Below are positions 18,801 to 27,141 of a DNA stretch of 61,946 nt, piece by piece. Under the pieces are notes generated by a model. It searched no databases. It was given only the letters and a program-made list of their open reading frames with translations, and was not told where the DNA came from. Numbering within the stretch: position 1 is the first letter of the stretch; every line of letters starts with the position of its first letter. The stretch spans positions 1 to 61,946 of the forward strand of contig JAFMCM010000006.1 in the NCBI GenBank assembly GCA_017857755.1. Direction: 5' to 3'. The position numbers and the translations under genes are program-made. Origin of the DNA: Methylophilaceae bacterium. Its GTDB lineage: Bacteria; Pseudomonadota; Gammaproteobacteria; Burkholderiales; Methylophilaceae.

Positions 18801-18998
18801 TACACTGGTATCAATGACATCAGCACTCGCACCGCGTAAGGTGGTGGTGATGGTGATGACGGGAAAATCGACTGAAGGAATTCGATCAACCCCAATACGT
18901 TGATAAGCAATAATGCCGAACAGCATAATCACTGCAGACAGCATAAAGGTTAATACATGGCGCTGAATCGAAAACTCAGGTAGCGTCATCTGTCGCAA
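15876..18998 (-). CDS. RND multidrug-type efflux permease
   Basis: The 1040-residue inner-membrane pump belongs to the HAE1 (AcrB-like) group. It has an N-terminal helix after EFSIQRHVLTFML, a large periplasmic loop, and the proton-relay aspartate pair in IGVVVDDAIVVRES. A second internally homologous half ends with IGLILLIGLVAKNSILLIDL and GGMLSSTLLTLVVVP. The start is either the ATG at 18998 or the one at 18989 (MTLPEFS); both overlap the end of the adaptor gene. Substrates are not predictable. No outer-membrane TolC-type channel is encoded nearby, so the tripartite pump must borrow one. Confidence 0.92.
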   Translation of the reverse strand: MRQMTLPEFSIQRHVLTFMLSAVIMLFGIIAYQRIGVDRIPSVDFPVITITTTLRGASADVIDTSVTNIIESAVNTTPGIEHIQSSSSPGASTVTIKFNLDKNIDVAFNEVQAKVSQLLRKLPADADAPAIRKVDADENPILWIALTGDRTIQQLNLYAENVIKKKFETINGVGEVRFGGKRERVIRVIVSTERMAAYKLGANDLIDAFNREHIQLPGGFLVGKNAEQLIKLDLEFHTISDLEMMVVQVKNGVPIYLKDIANVVDSITDNRQVARYNDKPTVSIGIVKIANTNTIKIINDVTQKLDEEIRPNLPPGMSLDISTNDSIFINQMVASLKEHLIEGTLFAALVVLIFMRSFSSTLMICLEIPVSLLGAIAVMYFAGYTFNSMTLLALLLLIGVVVDDAIVVRESILRHMSGEVGNKLTAKELENPSIVDKFRTLTTINGSNEVGFAVIASSAALVCIFAPVIFMDGIVGMFFKSFAVVVTFGVIISLFVSLTLTPMLCSRYLSVTQSENQVYTKIANTLEKLDVYYKKVLAYSLSHRILVLVFTAVFVLVAGFFSMKHVGKEFVPDSDESYFRITAKTPLGASLAYTDSRLRLIEDALRKYPEAIDSYYASIGTGSRGQVNQASVNVRLKPREAREISQQALIKLIKVDLDQIAGVEATASPPSITRGQRSDKLQFLLRGSNLNEIGKIAQRLQDKLNTIPAIGKVDLDVQLNLPQLDVHIDRTLAAHLGLNAQEAAVAISLYAGGINVASYNDAISDGQRNDIRIKADESTLQQVSDLSNIYLRNNRGELVRLDAIASFKSTLGPAVISRYDLQYAVTFFANPNIALSDASKIVSDVAAKIVPPEYTLQFSGQAEEMQKTIKNMGFVFMLAFILLYMVLASQFNSFTQPFVIMLAQPLAIIGGLLALWLTNQSLNIYSMIGLILLIGLVAKNSILLIDLTNQLRDKGASINDALSEACPVRLRPVLMTSLTIILALTPAALGLGAGSETNKPLSIAIIGGMLSSTLLTLVVVPAAYSLLMQGLDALHQKRFR

Positions 18999-20064
18999 TC
19001 TTCACTGGTGTGTTATCTGTTAAAAATCCTGCTCCGTCTACAACGACTGTATCGTTGACTGTTAATCCAGAAAGAATTTCAATTAAGCCATTTTGGCGTA
19101 TGCCAGTCTTAACAATCGCTTGATAGGCTGTATGATCGCGAACTACATAAATCACTTCGCCAGTTGGACGTAGAACAAGACTTTGTTCTGGCACCATGAT
19201 TGCGGCAGGGAGTTCGCCTAAAAGAACGGTGCCAGTCACTGTTGCACCTGGCTGCCAGTTTGTAGCATTATTCACGTCAGCAATCACATCAATCGTTCGG
19301 TTGCCCTCTACCACCTGTGGTTTAAGCTCTCGTATCACCGTTTCAATGACTTCATCGCTAGTGGGTGTTTTTAGTCTAACTTTTAAACCGGCTTTTAGCT
19401 TGGGTCCAAACTGCTCAGGAAAAGGCAAATGCGCCCGCAATATTTTTGTGGAAACAATTTGTACGATCGGATCCCCTACGCGAACGTAATCTCCAGTATC
19501 AACGGGTTTGCTTTCGATTACACCGCTTACTGGGGCATAGATTTTGGATTTGCTACTGTCATGATTAATGCTGGATACTTTTGCTTTGGCAGCTTTTAAT
19601 TCTTGCGTGAGAACATTTTCTTGGGCAATTTCATTGTCGACGGCAGTTTGCGAGATAAAGTGCTGACTAACTAAGGTTTTATTGCGAGCAACTATTTTGG
19701 CTTGATTAGTGAGTAAGGCTTCAATTCTACCCACTTCAGCCTGCGCTTCATTTCGTTGCATAATAGAATCGGTTGCATCTAAGGTGGCGATGAGTTGGCC
19801 TTTTTCAACAGCATCTCCTGTATTAACATGGACTTTAACCACATGCCCCGCCATCTCGGCTGCTAATGTTGGGCTGACTAAACCTTCAAGTGAACCAACA
19901 GATGTTTGTGTAATTTCAATGGGTTGATATTGAATAGGCGAAACGGTGACCAATGTAGCGCGAACATACTTTTCCGCATCTGATGCAGTGTCATTGCTCG
20001 CCCCGCAGGCGCAAAGAAGTGCAAAAAGCAAAAGCACTGATAAACTAGTCATATATTTACGCAT
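18976..20064 (-). CDS. RND efflux periplasmic adaptor (membrane fusion) lipoprotein
   Basis: The 362-residue protein begins with a lipoprotein signal: a hydrophobic stretch followed by LLCAC, with the lipidated Cys at residue 20. It then shows a barrel-sandwich hybrid (biotinyl-lipoyl-like) domain with AEMAGHVVKVHVNTGDAVEKGQ. Its second half reads KIYAPVSGVIESKPVDTGDYVRVGDPI, flanking an alpha-helical hairpin with QHFISQTAVDNE. It bridges the RND permease and an outer-membrane channel. The start is 6 bp after the ampD stop and its end overlaps the permease start by up to 23 bp, so ampD, adaptor and permease form one operon. Confidence 0.92.
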   Translation of the reverse strand: MRKYMTSLSVLLLFALLCACGASNDTASDAEKYVRATLVTVSPIQYQPIEITQTSVGSLEGLVSPTLAAEMAGHVVKVHVNTGDAVEKGQLIATLDATDSIMQRNEAQAEVGRIEALLTNQAKIVARNKTLVSQHFISQTAVDNEIAQENVLTQELKAAKAKVSSINHDSSKSKIYAPVSGVIESKPVDTGDYVRVGDPIVQIVSTKILRAHLPFPEQFGPKLKAGLKVRLKTPTSDEVIETVIRELKPQVVEGNRTIDVIADVNNATNWQPGATVTGTVLLGELPAAIMVPEQSLVLRPTGEVIYVVRDHTAYQAIVKTGIRQNGLIEILSGLTVNDTVVVDGAGFLTDNTPVKIATDDAT

Positions 20065-20070
20065 AAGTGT

Positions 20071-20664
20071 TCAATCTGATGACAAAAGCGGTTGTTTTTC
20101 AAAATGAATGGCAGTCCAATCAAAAAGCGGGCCTGGGTCTGTTTTGCGACCTGGTGCGATATCCGAATGTCCGACAATATGTTGAATCGGGTATATTGCT
20201 TGCAGCGATGTTAACAGGGTATTCAACGTTTGATATTGTTCTTTTTCAAAAGGTTCGAAATCGGAACCTTCTAGTTCAATTCCGACAGAAAAATTGTTAC
20301 ATCGTTCACGCCCTTTCCAACTAGAAAGGCCAGCATGCCAAGCGCGTTTTTGACAGGCTACAAATTGAATCAGTTCTCCATCACGCCGAATTAAAAAATG
20401 CGATGAAACTCGAGCAGTATAAATCTCAGCATAATAAGGGTGTGCATTAGGGTCGAGTTGATTGGTAAATAATTCGATTATACCGTTGCCACCATATTGT
20501 GATGGTGGCAGGCTAATATTGTGAATTACAACCATATCAATCTTAGGGTTATCTTCTCTGTCATCATAGTTAGGCGAAGAGATTTGTGTTGCCTGATCAA
20601 TAATCCCTTTTTTATCAATTGGATAGACATCAATATTGCTGCAGGGGGTATAGAGCTTTTTCAT
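20071..20664 (-). CDS. ampD: 1,6-anhydro-N-acetylmuramyl-L-alanine amidase AmpD
   Basis: AmpD is a cytoplasmic zinc amidase that removes the stem peptide from anhydro-muropeptides during cell-wall recycling. In many bacteria it thereby controls AmpR-dependent beta-lactamase induction. Family text is strong: VVIHNISLPP, FLIRRDGELIQFV, KRAWHAGLSSWKGRERCNNFSVGIELEG and GHSDIAPGRKTDPGPLFDW, including the zinc-ligand histidines. I choose the ATG at 20664 (MKKLY); an ATG at 20670 and a TTG at 20736 are in frame. The TTG form would be longer than the family, and its TTGACA looks like a -35 box. The RND adaptor starts 6 bp downstream. Confidence 0.92.
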   Translation of the reverse strand: MKKLYTPCSNIDVYPIDKKGIIDQATQISSPNYDDREDNPKIDMVVIHNISLPPSQYGGNGIIELFTNQLDPNAHPYYAEIYTARVSSHFLIRRDGELIQFVACQKRAWHAGLSSWKGRERCNNFSVGIELEGSDFEPFEKEQYQTLNTLLTSLQAIYPIQHIVGHSDIAPGRKTDPGPLFDWTAIHFEKQPLLSSD

Positions 20665-20918
20665 GAACATTATTTTATGTGATATTTCATCAAAAGCTGT
20701 GACATTGTAAAAATAAATACGGTCAATAAGTGTCAATGTACCTTAAACGAAAAGATCTTTCCTGAGAGTATATTGACATTAGTTTCAGTGGGTATGCTAT
20801 TGATATTCTTGTTGCATCGATCTAAATCAATTAGTTAGGTGCGATTATGGGCGCAATAAATACGCAAAAACTATCGCAAGGTTTAAGGTGATAGATATAG
20901 ATTTTGCTGGATTTTTCG

Positions 20919-21170
20919 TCAACTGAGGTTGGATTCAGAACGACCATTGTTTATTCGGTGGCAATCAGGGTGATTGCAATAGGCGTTACCATCAATCATG
21001 ACAGCTTCGTTCTCTGGAACATGTAAACCACACCGATGACAAGCAACGATATTGTCAGCCAATACAGACTTGTTGCTCGGCGCTTGATTAGACTGGATGA
21101 AAGCGAAAAAACGCTTCAACAAGACATAGAGTATCCAAACAAATACAATTAATAACAAAATACGCGACAT
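20919..21170 (-). CDS. Small PP0621-family membrane protein with Cys pairs
   Basis: This 83-residue protein has one N-terminal transmembrane helix (about residues 3-20), a short basic linker, and a C-terminal mini-domain. That domain reads CHRCGLHVPENEAV followed by YCNHPDC, which looks like a small zinc ribbon. The layout fits the PP0621 family of Proteobacteria, whose function is unknown. The gene stands alone, with 182 bp without genes between it and ampD and a divergent sigma-factor gene on the other side. In 20737-20918 I see only a 14-codon frame and AT-rich DNA. Confidence 0.75.
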   Translation of the reverse strand: MSRILLLIVFVWILYVLLKRFFAFIQSNQAPSNKSVLADNIVACHRCGLHVPENEAVMIDGNAYCNHPDCHRINNGRSESNLS

Positions 21171-21294
21171 AGCATAATAATAGCGTTAAAACTAACATGG
21201 TACTAATAAATAAAGCTTGAGTACAGAGTCGAGTAGCGAGTGCTAGCAAAGGCAAAGCTGATATACTGTGCTTCGGCTATACAAATACAAATTC

Positions 21295-21846
21295 ATGGCG
21301 AGTTCACAAGAATTATCAGATTTTCTTCAAGATGTTGAGCGACGTGCTTTTAAGCAAACAGTATACGCTGTGCGTGATGAGCATGTAGCCATGGATATTG
21401 TGCAAGATGCGATGTTTAAATTGGTGGATAAATATCCAGCTAAACCTGTGACGGAATATCCAATGTTATTTCAGCGTATTTTGCAAAATACCATGCGTGA
21501 TTATTGGCGTCGCCAGAAGGTCAGAAATCTATGGACAACCTTGCTTTCATCATTTGGCACACAAAAGGATGGTGATGTAGATAGAGACCCCTTAGATACA
21601 TTGGATGTGGATGACGGTGCGCAAAATCCCGTAACGAGATTAGAAGGGAGTCAGACGCTACAAGTCATTGAGAATGCATTAGAAAAGTTGCCGCGACGTC
21701 AACGAGAAGCGTTTGTTTTGCGTTATTGGGAAGAGATGAGTGTGGCAGAAACAGCAGAATCTATGGGCTGTTCACAAGGCAGTGTGAAAACGCACAGTTC
21801 ACGTGCATTGCACACTATGGCGACATTGCTTAAGCAAGAAAGCTAG
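21295..21846 (+). CDS. ECF-type RNA polymerase sigma factor
   Basis: The 183-residue protein has sigma region 2 (AFKQTVYAVRDEHVAMDIVQDAMFKLVDKY, then MRDYWRR) and region 4 (LPRRQREAFVLRYWEEMSVAETAESMGCSQGSVKTHSSRAL, a helix-turn-helix). They are joined by a linker of ~60 residues and there is no region 1.1 or 3. I use the ATG at 21295 (MASSQELSDFL) because relatives begin there; a GTG at 21268 would add nine residues. It heads a cluster with DUF3619, DUF3106 and RDD genes that is common in Betaproteobacteria. The DUF3619 protein is a plausible membrane-bound partner. Target genes are unknown. Confidence 0.88.
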   Translation: MASSQELSDFLQDVERRAFKQTVYAVRDEHVAMDIVQDAMFKLVDKYPAKPVTEYPMLFQRILQNTMRDYWRRQKVRNLWTTLLSSFGTQKDGDVDRDPLDTLDVDDGAQNPVTRLEGSQTLQVIENALEKLPRRQREAFVLRYWEEMSVAETAESMGCSQGSVKTHSSRALHTMATLLKQES

Positions 21847-21884
21847 AACGCAATGAAAGAACTTAATGTTTTAAGGGTAGTGTC

Positions 21885-22283
21885 ATGAAGACAGACAATA
21901 CAAATCAAAAAGATAACCAGCAGCTAGAGCGCGAAGCTATGCAAATGGCTGGCTTGTTGGATGAAAATGCGCAACAATTAAACATGCTTATACTAAGGCA
22001 ATTAGAGGATGGTAGAAATCGCGCCATTGCTAGACATCAAGCACAACAAGAGTCAACGCTTAATATAGACAGTACTTTAAGTCACTGTCTTGGTTGGGCC
22101 ACCCATCATCGTATTGTGATGATGAGCTTAGTTTTGAGCATTGGTTTGAGTACATTCGCAATCATGCAACATTTAAGCGCAAACGAAACCAGTGATGCAT
22201 TTTTATTGGGAGCAGATTTGCCACCAGAAGCTTTTGTGGATAAAGGCTTTGAGCCATCACTGAATCAATCATTGAATCTGTAA
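21885..22283 (+). CDS. DUF3619 family single-pass membrane protein
   Basis: The 132-residue protein has a cytoplasmic helical part of ~85 residues (REAMQMAGLLDENAQQLNMLILRQLEDGRNRAIARHQ). One transmembrane helix follows (about residues 87-104, IVMMSLVLSIGLSTFAIM), then a short acidic periplasmic end with LLGADLPPEAFVDKGFEPSL. This matches DUF3619. Its position directly after an ECF sigma gene and its topology suggest an anti-sigma role, but this is inference. The DUF3106 gene begins on the base after its stop codon. Confidence 0.8.
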   Translation: MKTDNTNQKDNQQLEREAMQMAGLLDENAQQLNMLILRQLEDGRNRAIARHQAQQESTLNIDSTLSHCLGWATHHRIVMMSLVLSIGLSTFAIMQHLSANETSDAFLLGADLPPEAFVDKGFEPSLNQSLNL

Positions 22284-22808
22284 ATGATTGTAGTTTTATC
22301 GTTTATGAGGTGCGTTGTTTTAATGAGACTTTTCTGCTTTTTTAGTAGCTTTTTGATTGTCATGTATCCGCAGGCTGTGATGAGTGCTGACCAGTATAGA
22401 AAGGTTGATGTTGGCGTGATTCAGACCTCGTTAAGCGATGATGCATCTACTCAAAAATGGCGTGAGTTGAGTCATCAGCAGCGTAGTGTGTTGGCCCCAT
22501 TAAGCAAAGAGTGGGACAGTTTAAGATCTTGGCAACGTGAGAAAATGCTCAGTATCGCTGAAGATTATCCAAAGATGGATGAAAAGAAACAGCAGCGGAT
22601 TCAAAAGCGACTGAATAGCTGGAGTCGTATGACGCCTTATGAGCGTGAGAATGCTCGCAAACGTTTTCAAAGGTTTTACAACTTAAGCCCAGAAGAAAAG
22701 CAAGCTTTACGTCGCAAATGGGCGGAGCATCAAAAATTACCTGAGCAAGAGCGCGAGAAGCTACGCAAACAATCTGGGGAAGCTGTTTACGACCCAGAGT
22801 TGGATTAA
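22284..22808 (+). CDS. DUF3106 family exported protein
   Basis: This protein of up to 174 residues has an N-terminal hydrophobic signal (start at 22284, or at the ATG at 22323 which begins MRLFCFFSSF). The mature part consists of repeated helical units of the type WRELSHQQRSVLAPL, WDSLRSWQREKML, WSRMTPYERENARKRFQ and YNLSPEEKQALRRKW, rich in Arg and Lys. This is the DUF3106 pattern, also seen in periplasmic Spy/Zra-like helical proteins, to which any functional link is speculative. It is the third gene of the sigma-factor cluster. Confidence 0.8.
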   Translation: MIVVLSFMRCVVLMRLFCFFSSFLIVMYPQAVMSADQYRKVDVGVIQTSLSDDASTQKWRELSHQQRSVLAPLSKEWDSLRSWQREKMLSIAEDYPKMDEKKQQRIQKRLNSWSRMTPYERENARKRFQRFYNLSPEEKQALRRKWAEHQKLPEQEREKLRKQSGEAVYDPELD

Positions 22809-22922
22809 GCTAAGTATCGTTAGTAGTGGTTTTTGTTTTACGATTGTTTTTGCTTGACCTGATTTATTTTTAAGTGCTGCTGATTCATATTGCAGGCTTT
22901 TTAGGATTATTTGGAATTTGTT

Positions 22923-23333
22923 ATGGCTATTACAGCTGGTTTAATGAAACGATTTGCGGCCTGCCTTTACGAGTTGTTGTCGCTATTAGCGATTTGCTTG
23001 CTTTGTACGGCTGTTTTTATACTGCTTTTTGGCGCGGCGGATTCAGGGTTAAAGCGGCTTGGCTTGCAAGTTCTTTTATGGCTAGTAATCGGGGCCTATT
23101 TTGTAAGATGCTGGATGAAGACAGGCCAAACACTTGCTACACAAGCTTGGAAACTCAAATTAGTTAACAAAGAAAATGAAACTTTAAATTTTACTCAAGC
23201 AGTACAACGCTATGGATTTACAACCCTTTCCATAGGCTGTTTTGGTCTAGGTTTCTTATGGGCAATCATCGATAAAAACCATCTATTTTTACATGATAGG
23301 GTGTTGAACATGCACTGGGTTAGTGTAACCTAA
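22923..23333 (+). CDS. RDD family membrane protein
   Basis: The product has 136 residues from the ATG at 22923. Three hydrophobic segments and the RDD signature are visible: MKRFAACLYE at the first helix (the basic residue), a second helix pair, and LHDRVLNMHWV at the C-terminus with the conserved Asp. The TGQTLATQAWKLKLVN loop is also typical. RDD proteins have been linked to transport or ion homeostasis, but no role is established for this one. A TTG at 22911 would extend it by four residues. It is the last gene of the sigma cluster and converges with lptG 10 bp away. Confidence 0.83.
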   Translation: MAITAGLMKRFAACLYELLSLLAICLLCTAVFILLFGAADSGLKRLGLQVLLWLVIGAYFVRCWMKTGQTLATQAWKLKLVNKENETLNFTQAVQRYGFTTLSIGCFGLGFLWAIIDKNHLFLHDRVLNMHWVSVT

Positions 23334-23343
23334 CGACTTATTT

Positions 23344-24429
23344 CTAACGTTTCTCTATCATCAAGCCTAGCGCTAAGCCTGCCATTAGAAATAGCAGCGT
23401 AGGCGTGATGGCGCTCATTAACGGTGGCCAGTCATTCAGAACGCCTAGGTGGCTAAAGACGCGATTCATAATCTGATAGACCACGCCAAGTAAAATGCCG
23501 ATAAATATTTTGGTGCTAGTGCCAGATGCTCGCTGTTGTAAAAAACCGAAGGGTAACGCTAAAATTACCATCACGATGCATGCAATGGGATAAATTAATT
23601 TTGCCCATAGTGCCACTTCATAGCGGGTGGTTTTTTGTTTATTCTTCGACAAATGTTCAATAAATGCATATAAATTCCAAGCGGACATTTTTTCTGGAGA
23701 AACAAGCAGAATGTTGAGTAACTCTGGACGAATAGAAGACTGCCAGTTTGCTTTGCTAAAGAAAATAGTCTCAATGCGGTTCGTATCGTCTCTTTCATTT
23801 AACTTGGTTTGTATCATGTCGCTCAACTGCCATTGACCATTAATATAGTCTGCTTTTTTTGCACTGCTAATGGTTTTTAGTTTGAAATTTTCATCAAACT
23901 TATAAATATTCACATCTAATAAGGTAGCATCAGGTAAAACGGTGTCCACGTTGATAAAACTTTTATTATCTTTAACCCACAAACCTGATTTAAAATCTTG
24001 CGCTACAACAGCATCGGTCGCTTGGATACGCATGCGTTGTGCTATCTTTTCACTGATAGGAGCTATTAGCTCGCCCACTAAAAAAGTGATTAATGTAAAC
24101 AATAGACCGATTTTAACTAATGTGTAGCCTATTTGGGGGATAGATAAACCACTGACCCTCATGATGACTAATTCAGAACTGCGGCCAAATATGCCAAGAC
24201 TCACCATCATACCAATTAGGACGCCAACAGGTGTGACTTCGTACACGTGACCAGGAATACTCAGCAAAACAAAAATAAGCATATTGCTGATGGTGTAATT
24301 ACCATGACCAAGGTTTTCTAACTCTTGAATAAGATCAAAGAATGAAAACATAGCCAGCAAACCAAACATAATCATTAATATACTGAGTGTGGTCTCTCGC
24401 CATAAATATCGATGAAGAATGCGCATCAT
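23344..24429 (-). CDS. lptG: LPS export ABC transporter permease LptG
   Basis: LptG is one of the two permeases of the LptB2FG complex, which extracts lipopolysaccharide from the inner membrane and feeds the Lpt bridge. The 361-residue protein starts MMRILHRYLWRETTLSI, has the six-helix YjgP/YjgQ layout with a beta-jellyroll periplasmic domain in the middle, and ends in LFLMAGLALGLMIEKR. Text such as VTPVGVLIGMMVSLGIFGRSSELVIMRVSG (coupling-helix region) is diagnostic. Its start overlaps the lptF stop by one base. Confidence 0.94.
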   Translation of the reverse strand: MMRILHRYLWRETTLSILMIMFGLLAMFSFFDLIQELENLGHGNYTISNMLIFVLLSIPGHVYEVTPVGVLIGMMVSLGIFGRSSELVIMRVSGLSIPQIGYTLVKIGLLFTLITFLVGELIAPISEKIAQRMRIQATDAVVAQDFKSGLWVKDNKSFINVDTVLPDATLLDVNIYKFDENFKLKTISSAKKADYINGQWQLSDMIQTKLNERDDTNRIETIFFSKANWQSSIRPELLNILLVSPEKMSAWNLYAFIEHLSKNKQKTTRYEVALWAKLIYPIACIVMVILALPFGFLQQRASGTSTKIFIGILLGVVYQIMNRVFSHLGVLNDWPPLMSAITPTLLFLMAGLALGLMIEKR

Positions 24430-25559
24430 TAATTGACTTCTTTCTCAATATGTTCAGATGATTTTGGGACGCGCCATCCCAATTTTATTGGTAGAAAGGG
24501 TAGCAAGTAATTACGACGATAAAATAAGTAGGCGGTGAACAATGCAAACACAATATGCACAGGCCATAAGCCGATTAATGGATGAATTTTGCTTTGTGTT
24601 ATCCAAGCTTCAAAAATATTAAGCGCGTTGTTATAAATGATGAAAATAAAAACGGCTAGCATCAAATTCAGTGAGCGGCCAGCTCGTGGATCTACAAAAC
24701 TTAAAGGAATGGCAAGTAAGACTAGAATAATAGCGGATATAGGGATAGCTAAACGAGATTGCAGTTCGGCCTTGTCCCTAGGGTTATTGCTGAGCAGCAG
24801 ACTTTTCGATGAGATCGTTTCTGTTTTGACTATTGGTGCTGCAACTTCTTTTGTTTCCAGTCTTAACGCATAGCTTTTAAAAGAGGTCTCAGATATTTGA
24901 GGTGAGTTAGGTTTTCCTTGGTATCTTCTACCGTTTTCTAACAAGATAAAACGGTCTTCGTTTTCAGCAGTGTAACGGCTGCCTTTGTTGGCAACGATAA
25001 TGCCCGTTTTCTGATGTTGAATGGATTGAATAAATACATTTTTAACTACATTACCAAGCTCATCAAAACTCTCAACAAAATAAACACGCTCTCCGTTATT
25101 GGATTCTTTAAACACACCAGGGCTGACGGTAGAAGACTCATCACGAGCTTTTAGCTGAGTTTGATAGTCCTCTACTTTTTGGTTTGCCCAAGGCATAACA
25201 AAAAAGCTCAGTAAGCTAATAATTACAATAACAGGTGTTGCAAAGCTGAGAATAGGTCGCATCCATTTTGTAATTCCTAATCCAGAAGACAACCATATGA
25301 CCATTTCAGAGTCGCGATACCAGCGCGTTAATGTCAGTAATACTGAAAGAAAAATGGTGAGAGATAAAATGGCTGGCAAGAACCGAATCATATTAAAGCC
25401 TAGGATAGTAGTTAAAGCATCGTTTGGTATCCAGCCCTTTGCTGCTTTACCAACCAAAAATCCTGCACGCTGTGCAATGACAATACCGATCAGAATCAGA
25501 AAAAGAGCGGCCGCTGTTATGATAAGCTCTTGCGCTAATGATTTTTTAAAAATTTTCAA
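24429..25559 (-). CDS. lptF: LPS export ABC transporter permease LptF
   Basis: LptF is the second permease of LptB2FG. The 376-residue protein begins MKIFKKSLAQELIITAAALFLILI and carries LTLTRWYRDSEMVIWLSSGLGITKWM, the conserved cytoplasmic coupling region. A periplasmic domain of ~150 residues follows (with GVFKESNNGERVYFVESFD). Three C-terminal helices then include LAIPLSFVDPRAGRSLNLM. The gene is first in the lptF-lptG unit and divergent from pepA across an 88-bp spacer, a gene order conserved widely in Proteobacteria. Confidence 0.95.
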   Translation of the reverse strand: MKIFKKSLAQELIITAAALFLILIGIVIAQRAGFLVGKAAKGWIPNDALTTILGFNMIRFLPAILSLTIFLSVLLTLTRWYRDSEMVIWLSSGLGITKWMRPILSFATPVIVIISLLSFFVMPWANQKVEDYQTQLKARDESSTVSPGVFKESNNGERVYFVESFDELGNVVKNVFIQSIQHQKTGIIVANKGSRYTAENEDRFILLENGRRYQGKPNSPQISETSFKSYALRLETKEVAAPIVKTETISSKSLLLSNNPRDKAELQSRLAIPISAIILVLLAIPLSFVDPRAGRSLNLMLAVFIFIIYNNALNIFEAWITQSKIHPLIGLWPVHIVFALFTAYLFYRRNYLLPFLPIKLGWRVPKSSEHIEKEVN

Positions 25560-25647
25560 TTGGTAGATTACGCTTTTATTTCACATTAAAACACTGGATA
25601 ATTGACTTGGTATATTTACACAACAAGTAAAAGGTTAAGGTTAACAG

Positions 25648-27132
25648 ATGGAATTTAGCATAAAAAGCGGTAATCCTGAAAAACAACATAGTGATTGTTT
25701 GATTGTTGGAGTGTTTGAGGACAAAAAATTATCAGATTCAGCCAAATTACTAGATGAAAGTAGCCTTGGGGCGATTAGTGCGATGATTAAAGCAGGCGAT
25801 ATGAATGGAGAGCTTGCTTCCACTTTGCTTATGCATCAACTACCGAATGTTATGGCAAAACGTATATTATTAGTTGGACTAGGGGAAGAAAAAAGTTTTG
25901 CTGCGAAACAGTATTTAAAAGCCCTACGCGCTGCGGTAAAAGCCATTCCATCAGTGGCAAAAGATGTTGGGTTTTACTTCACTGAGTTGCGCTTTAATGG
26001 AATGACATTGCATGAAAAAACGGCACAAATTGCAGAGGTGTTTTCAGATGCTACCTATCAAGTGAATGCCTTGAAATCAAAAAAGCCTACAATTGTTGCC
26101 TTGAAAAAAGTTGTTATTTTTGTAGATAAAATACAAGAGTCGGATGCGTCACTTGCCTTAGCACAAGGTTTAGCTATTGCTGAAGGCGTCAAACTGGCAA
26201 AAGACCTAGGTAATCTACCTGGCAATGTTTGTACTCCGACGTATCTAGGTAAGCAGGCAAAACAACTAGCAAAAGATTATGGTTTTAAAGTGGATGTGTT
26301 GGAGAAAGCAGAAATTGAAAAGTTAGGCATGGGTTCTTTCTTGAGCGTCGCACAAGGCAGTGACGAGCCAATGCGTTTAATCGTTTTGCAACATAAAAAA
26401 GGTAAAAAAGACCAAAAGCCAATTGCACTGGTGGGTAAAGGTATTACCTTTGATACAGGTGGTATTTCACTTAAATCAGGTTCTGAGATGGATGAGATGA
26501 AATATGATATGTGCGGCGCAGCCAGTGTATTGGGAACATTTAAAACCATCGGAGAATTAGATTTGCCTATCAATGCGGTTGGGATTATTCCAGCGTGTGA
26601 CAATATGCCAAGTGGCAAAGCTTTGAAGCCTGGTGATATTGTAACTAGTATGTCGGGACAAACAATTGAAGTGCTCAATACCGATGCTGAAGGGCGTTTA
26701 GTGTTATGCGATGCGCTGACATATGCTGAAAGATTTGAGCCTAGCGCAGTAGTGGATATTGCGACGTTAACAGGCGCCTGTGTGATTGCGTTAGGGCATC
26801 ATGCAGCGGCTGTTTACAGCAACCAAGATGCATTGGCTGCTGAATTAATTGCTGCTGGAGAAGTGGCATATGATAGAGCTTGGCACATGCCGCTGTGGGA
26901 GGAATATCAACCGCAGTTAGATAGTAATTTTGCCGACATGGCGAATATAGGCGGGCGGCCTGCAGGCAGTATCACCGCAGCTTGTTTTTTAGCTCGATTC
27001 GCTAACAAATATGATTGGGCACATTTAGACATTGCAGGTGTAGCTTGGAAATCTGGTAAGGCAAAAGGTGGTACAGGACGTCCAGTGCCTTTATTGTCAA
27101 CATTTCTTATTAAACGTGCCATGGTCGAATAA
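25648..27132 (+). CDS. pepA: Leucyl aminopeptidase PepA
   Basis: PepA is a cytoplasmic M17 aminopeptidase that forms hexamers with a two-metal centre and removes N-terminal residues. In some bacteria it also acts as a DNA-bending factor. The 494-residue protein shows ALVGKGITFDTGGISLKSG (metal and catalytic Lys/Asp region), MKYDMCGAASVLG, the family signature NTDAEGRLVLCDAL, and ATLTGACVIALGHHAAAVYSN. Length matches E. coli PepA (503). AAGGTTAAGG precedes the ATG. holC follows after 9 bp, so the two genes are co-transcribed, as in E. coli. Confidence 0.96.
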   Translation: MEFSIKSGNPEKQHSDCLIVGVFEDKKLSDSAKLLDESSLGAISAMIKAGDMNGELASTLLMHQLPNVMAKRILLVGLGEEKSFAAKQYLKALRAAVKAIPSVAKDVGFYFTELRFNGMTLHEKTAQIAEVFSDATYQVNALKSKKPTIVALKKVVIFVDKIQESDASLALAQGLAIAEGVKLAKDLGNLPGNVCTPTYLGKQAKQLAKDYGFKVDVLEKAEIEKLGMGSFLSVAQGSDEPMRLIVLQHKKGKKDQKPIALVGKGITFDTGGISLKSGSEMDEMKYDMCGAASVLGTFKTIGELDLPINAVGIIPACDNMPSGKALKPGDIVTSMSGQTIEVLNTDAEGRLVLCDALTYAERFEPSAVVDIATLTGACVIALGHHAAAVYSNQDALAAELIAAGEVAYDRAWHMPLWEEYQPQLDSNFADMANIGGRPAGSITAACFLARFANKYDWAHLDIAGVAWKSGKAKGGTGRPVPLLSTFLIKRAMVE

Positions 27133-27141
27133 AGCGCCTGC

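Noticed and set aside
20664-20736. Longer AmpD starting at TTG 20736
   Set aside because: The extra 24 residues are not part of the family, and the TTGACA at that position looks more like a promoter element.
22874-23167. 97-codon plus-strand frame before and over the RDD gene
   Set aside because: It overlaps the RDD gene in another frame, which has the family motifs.
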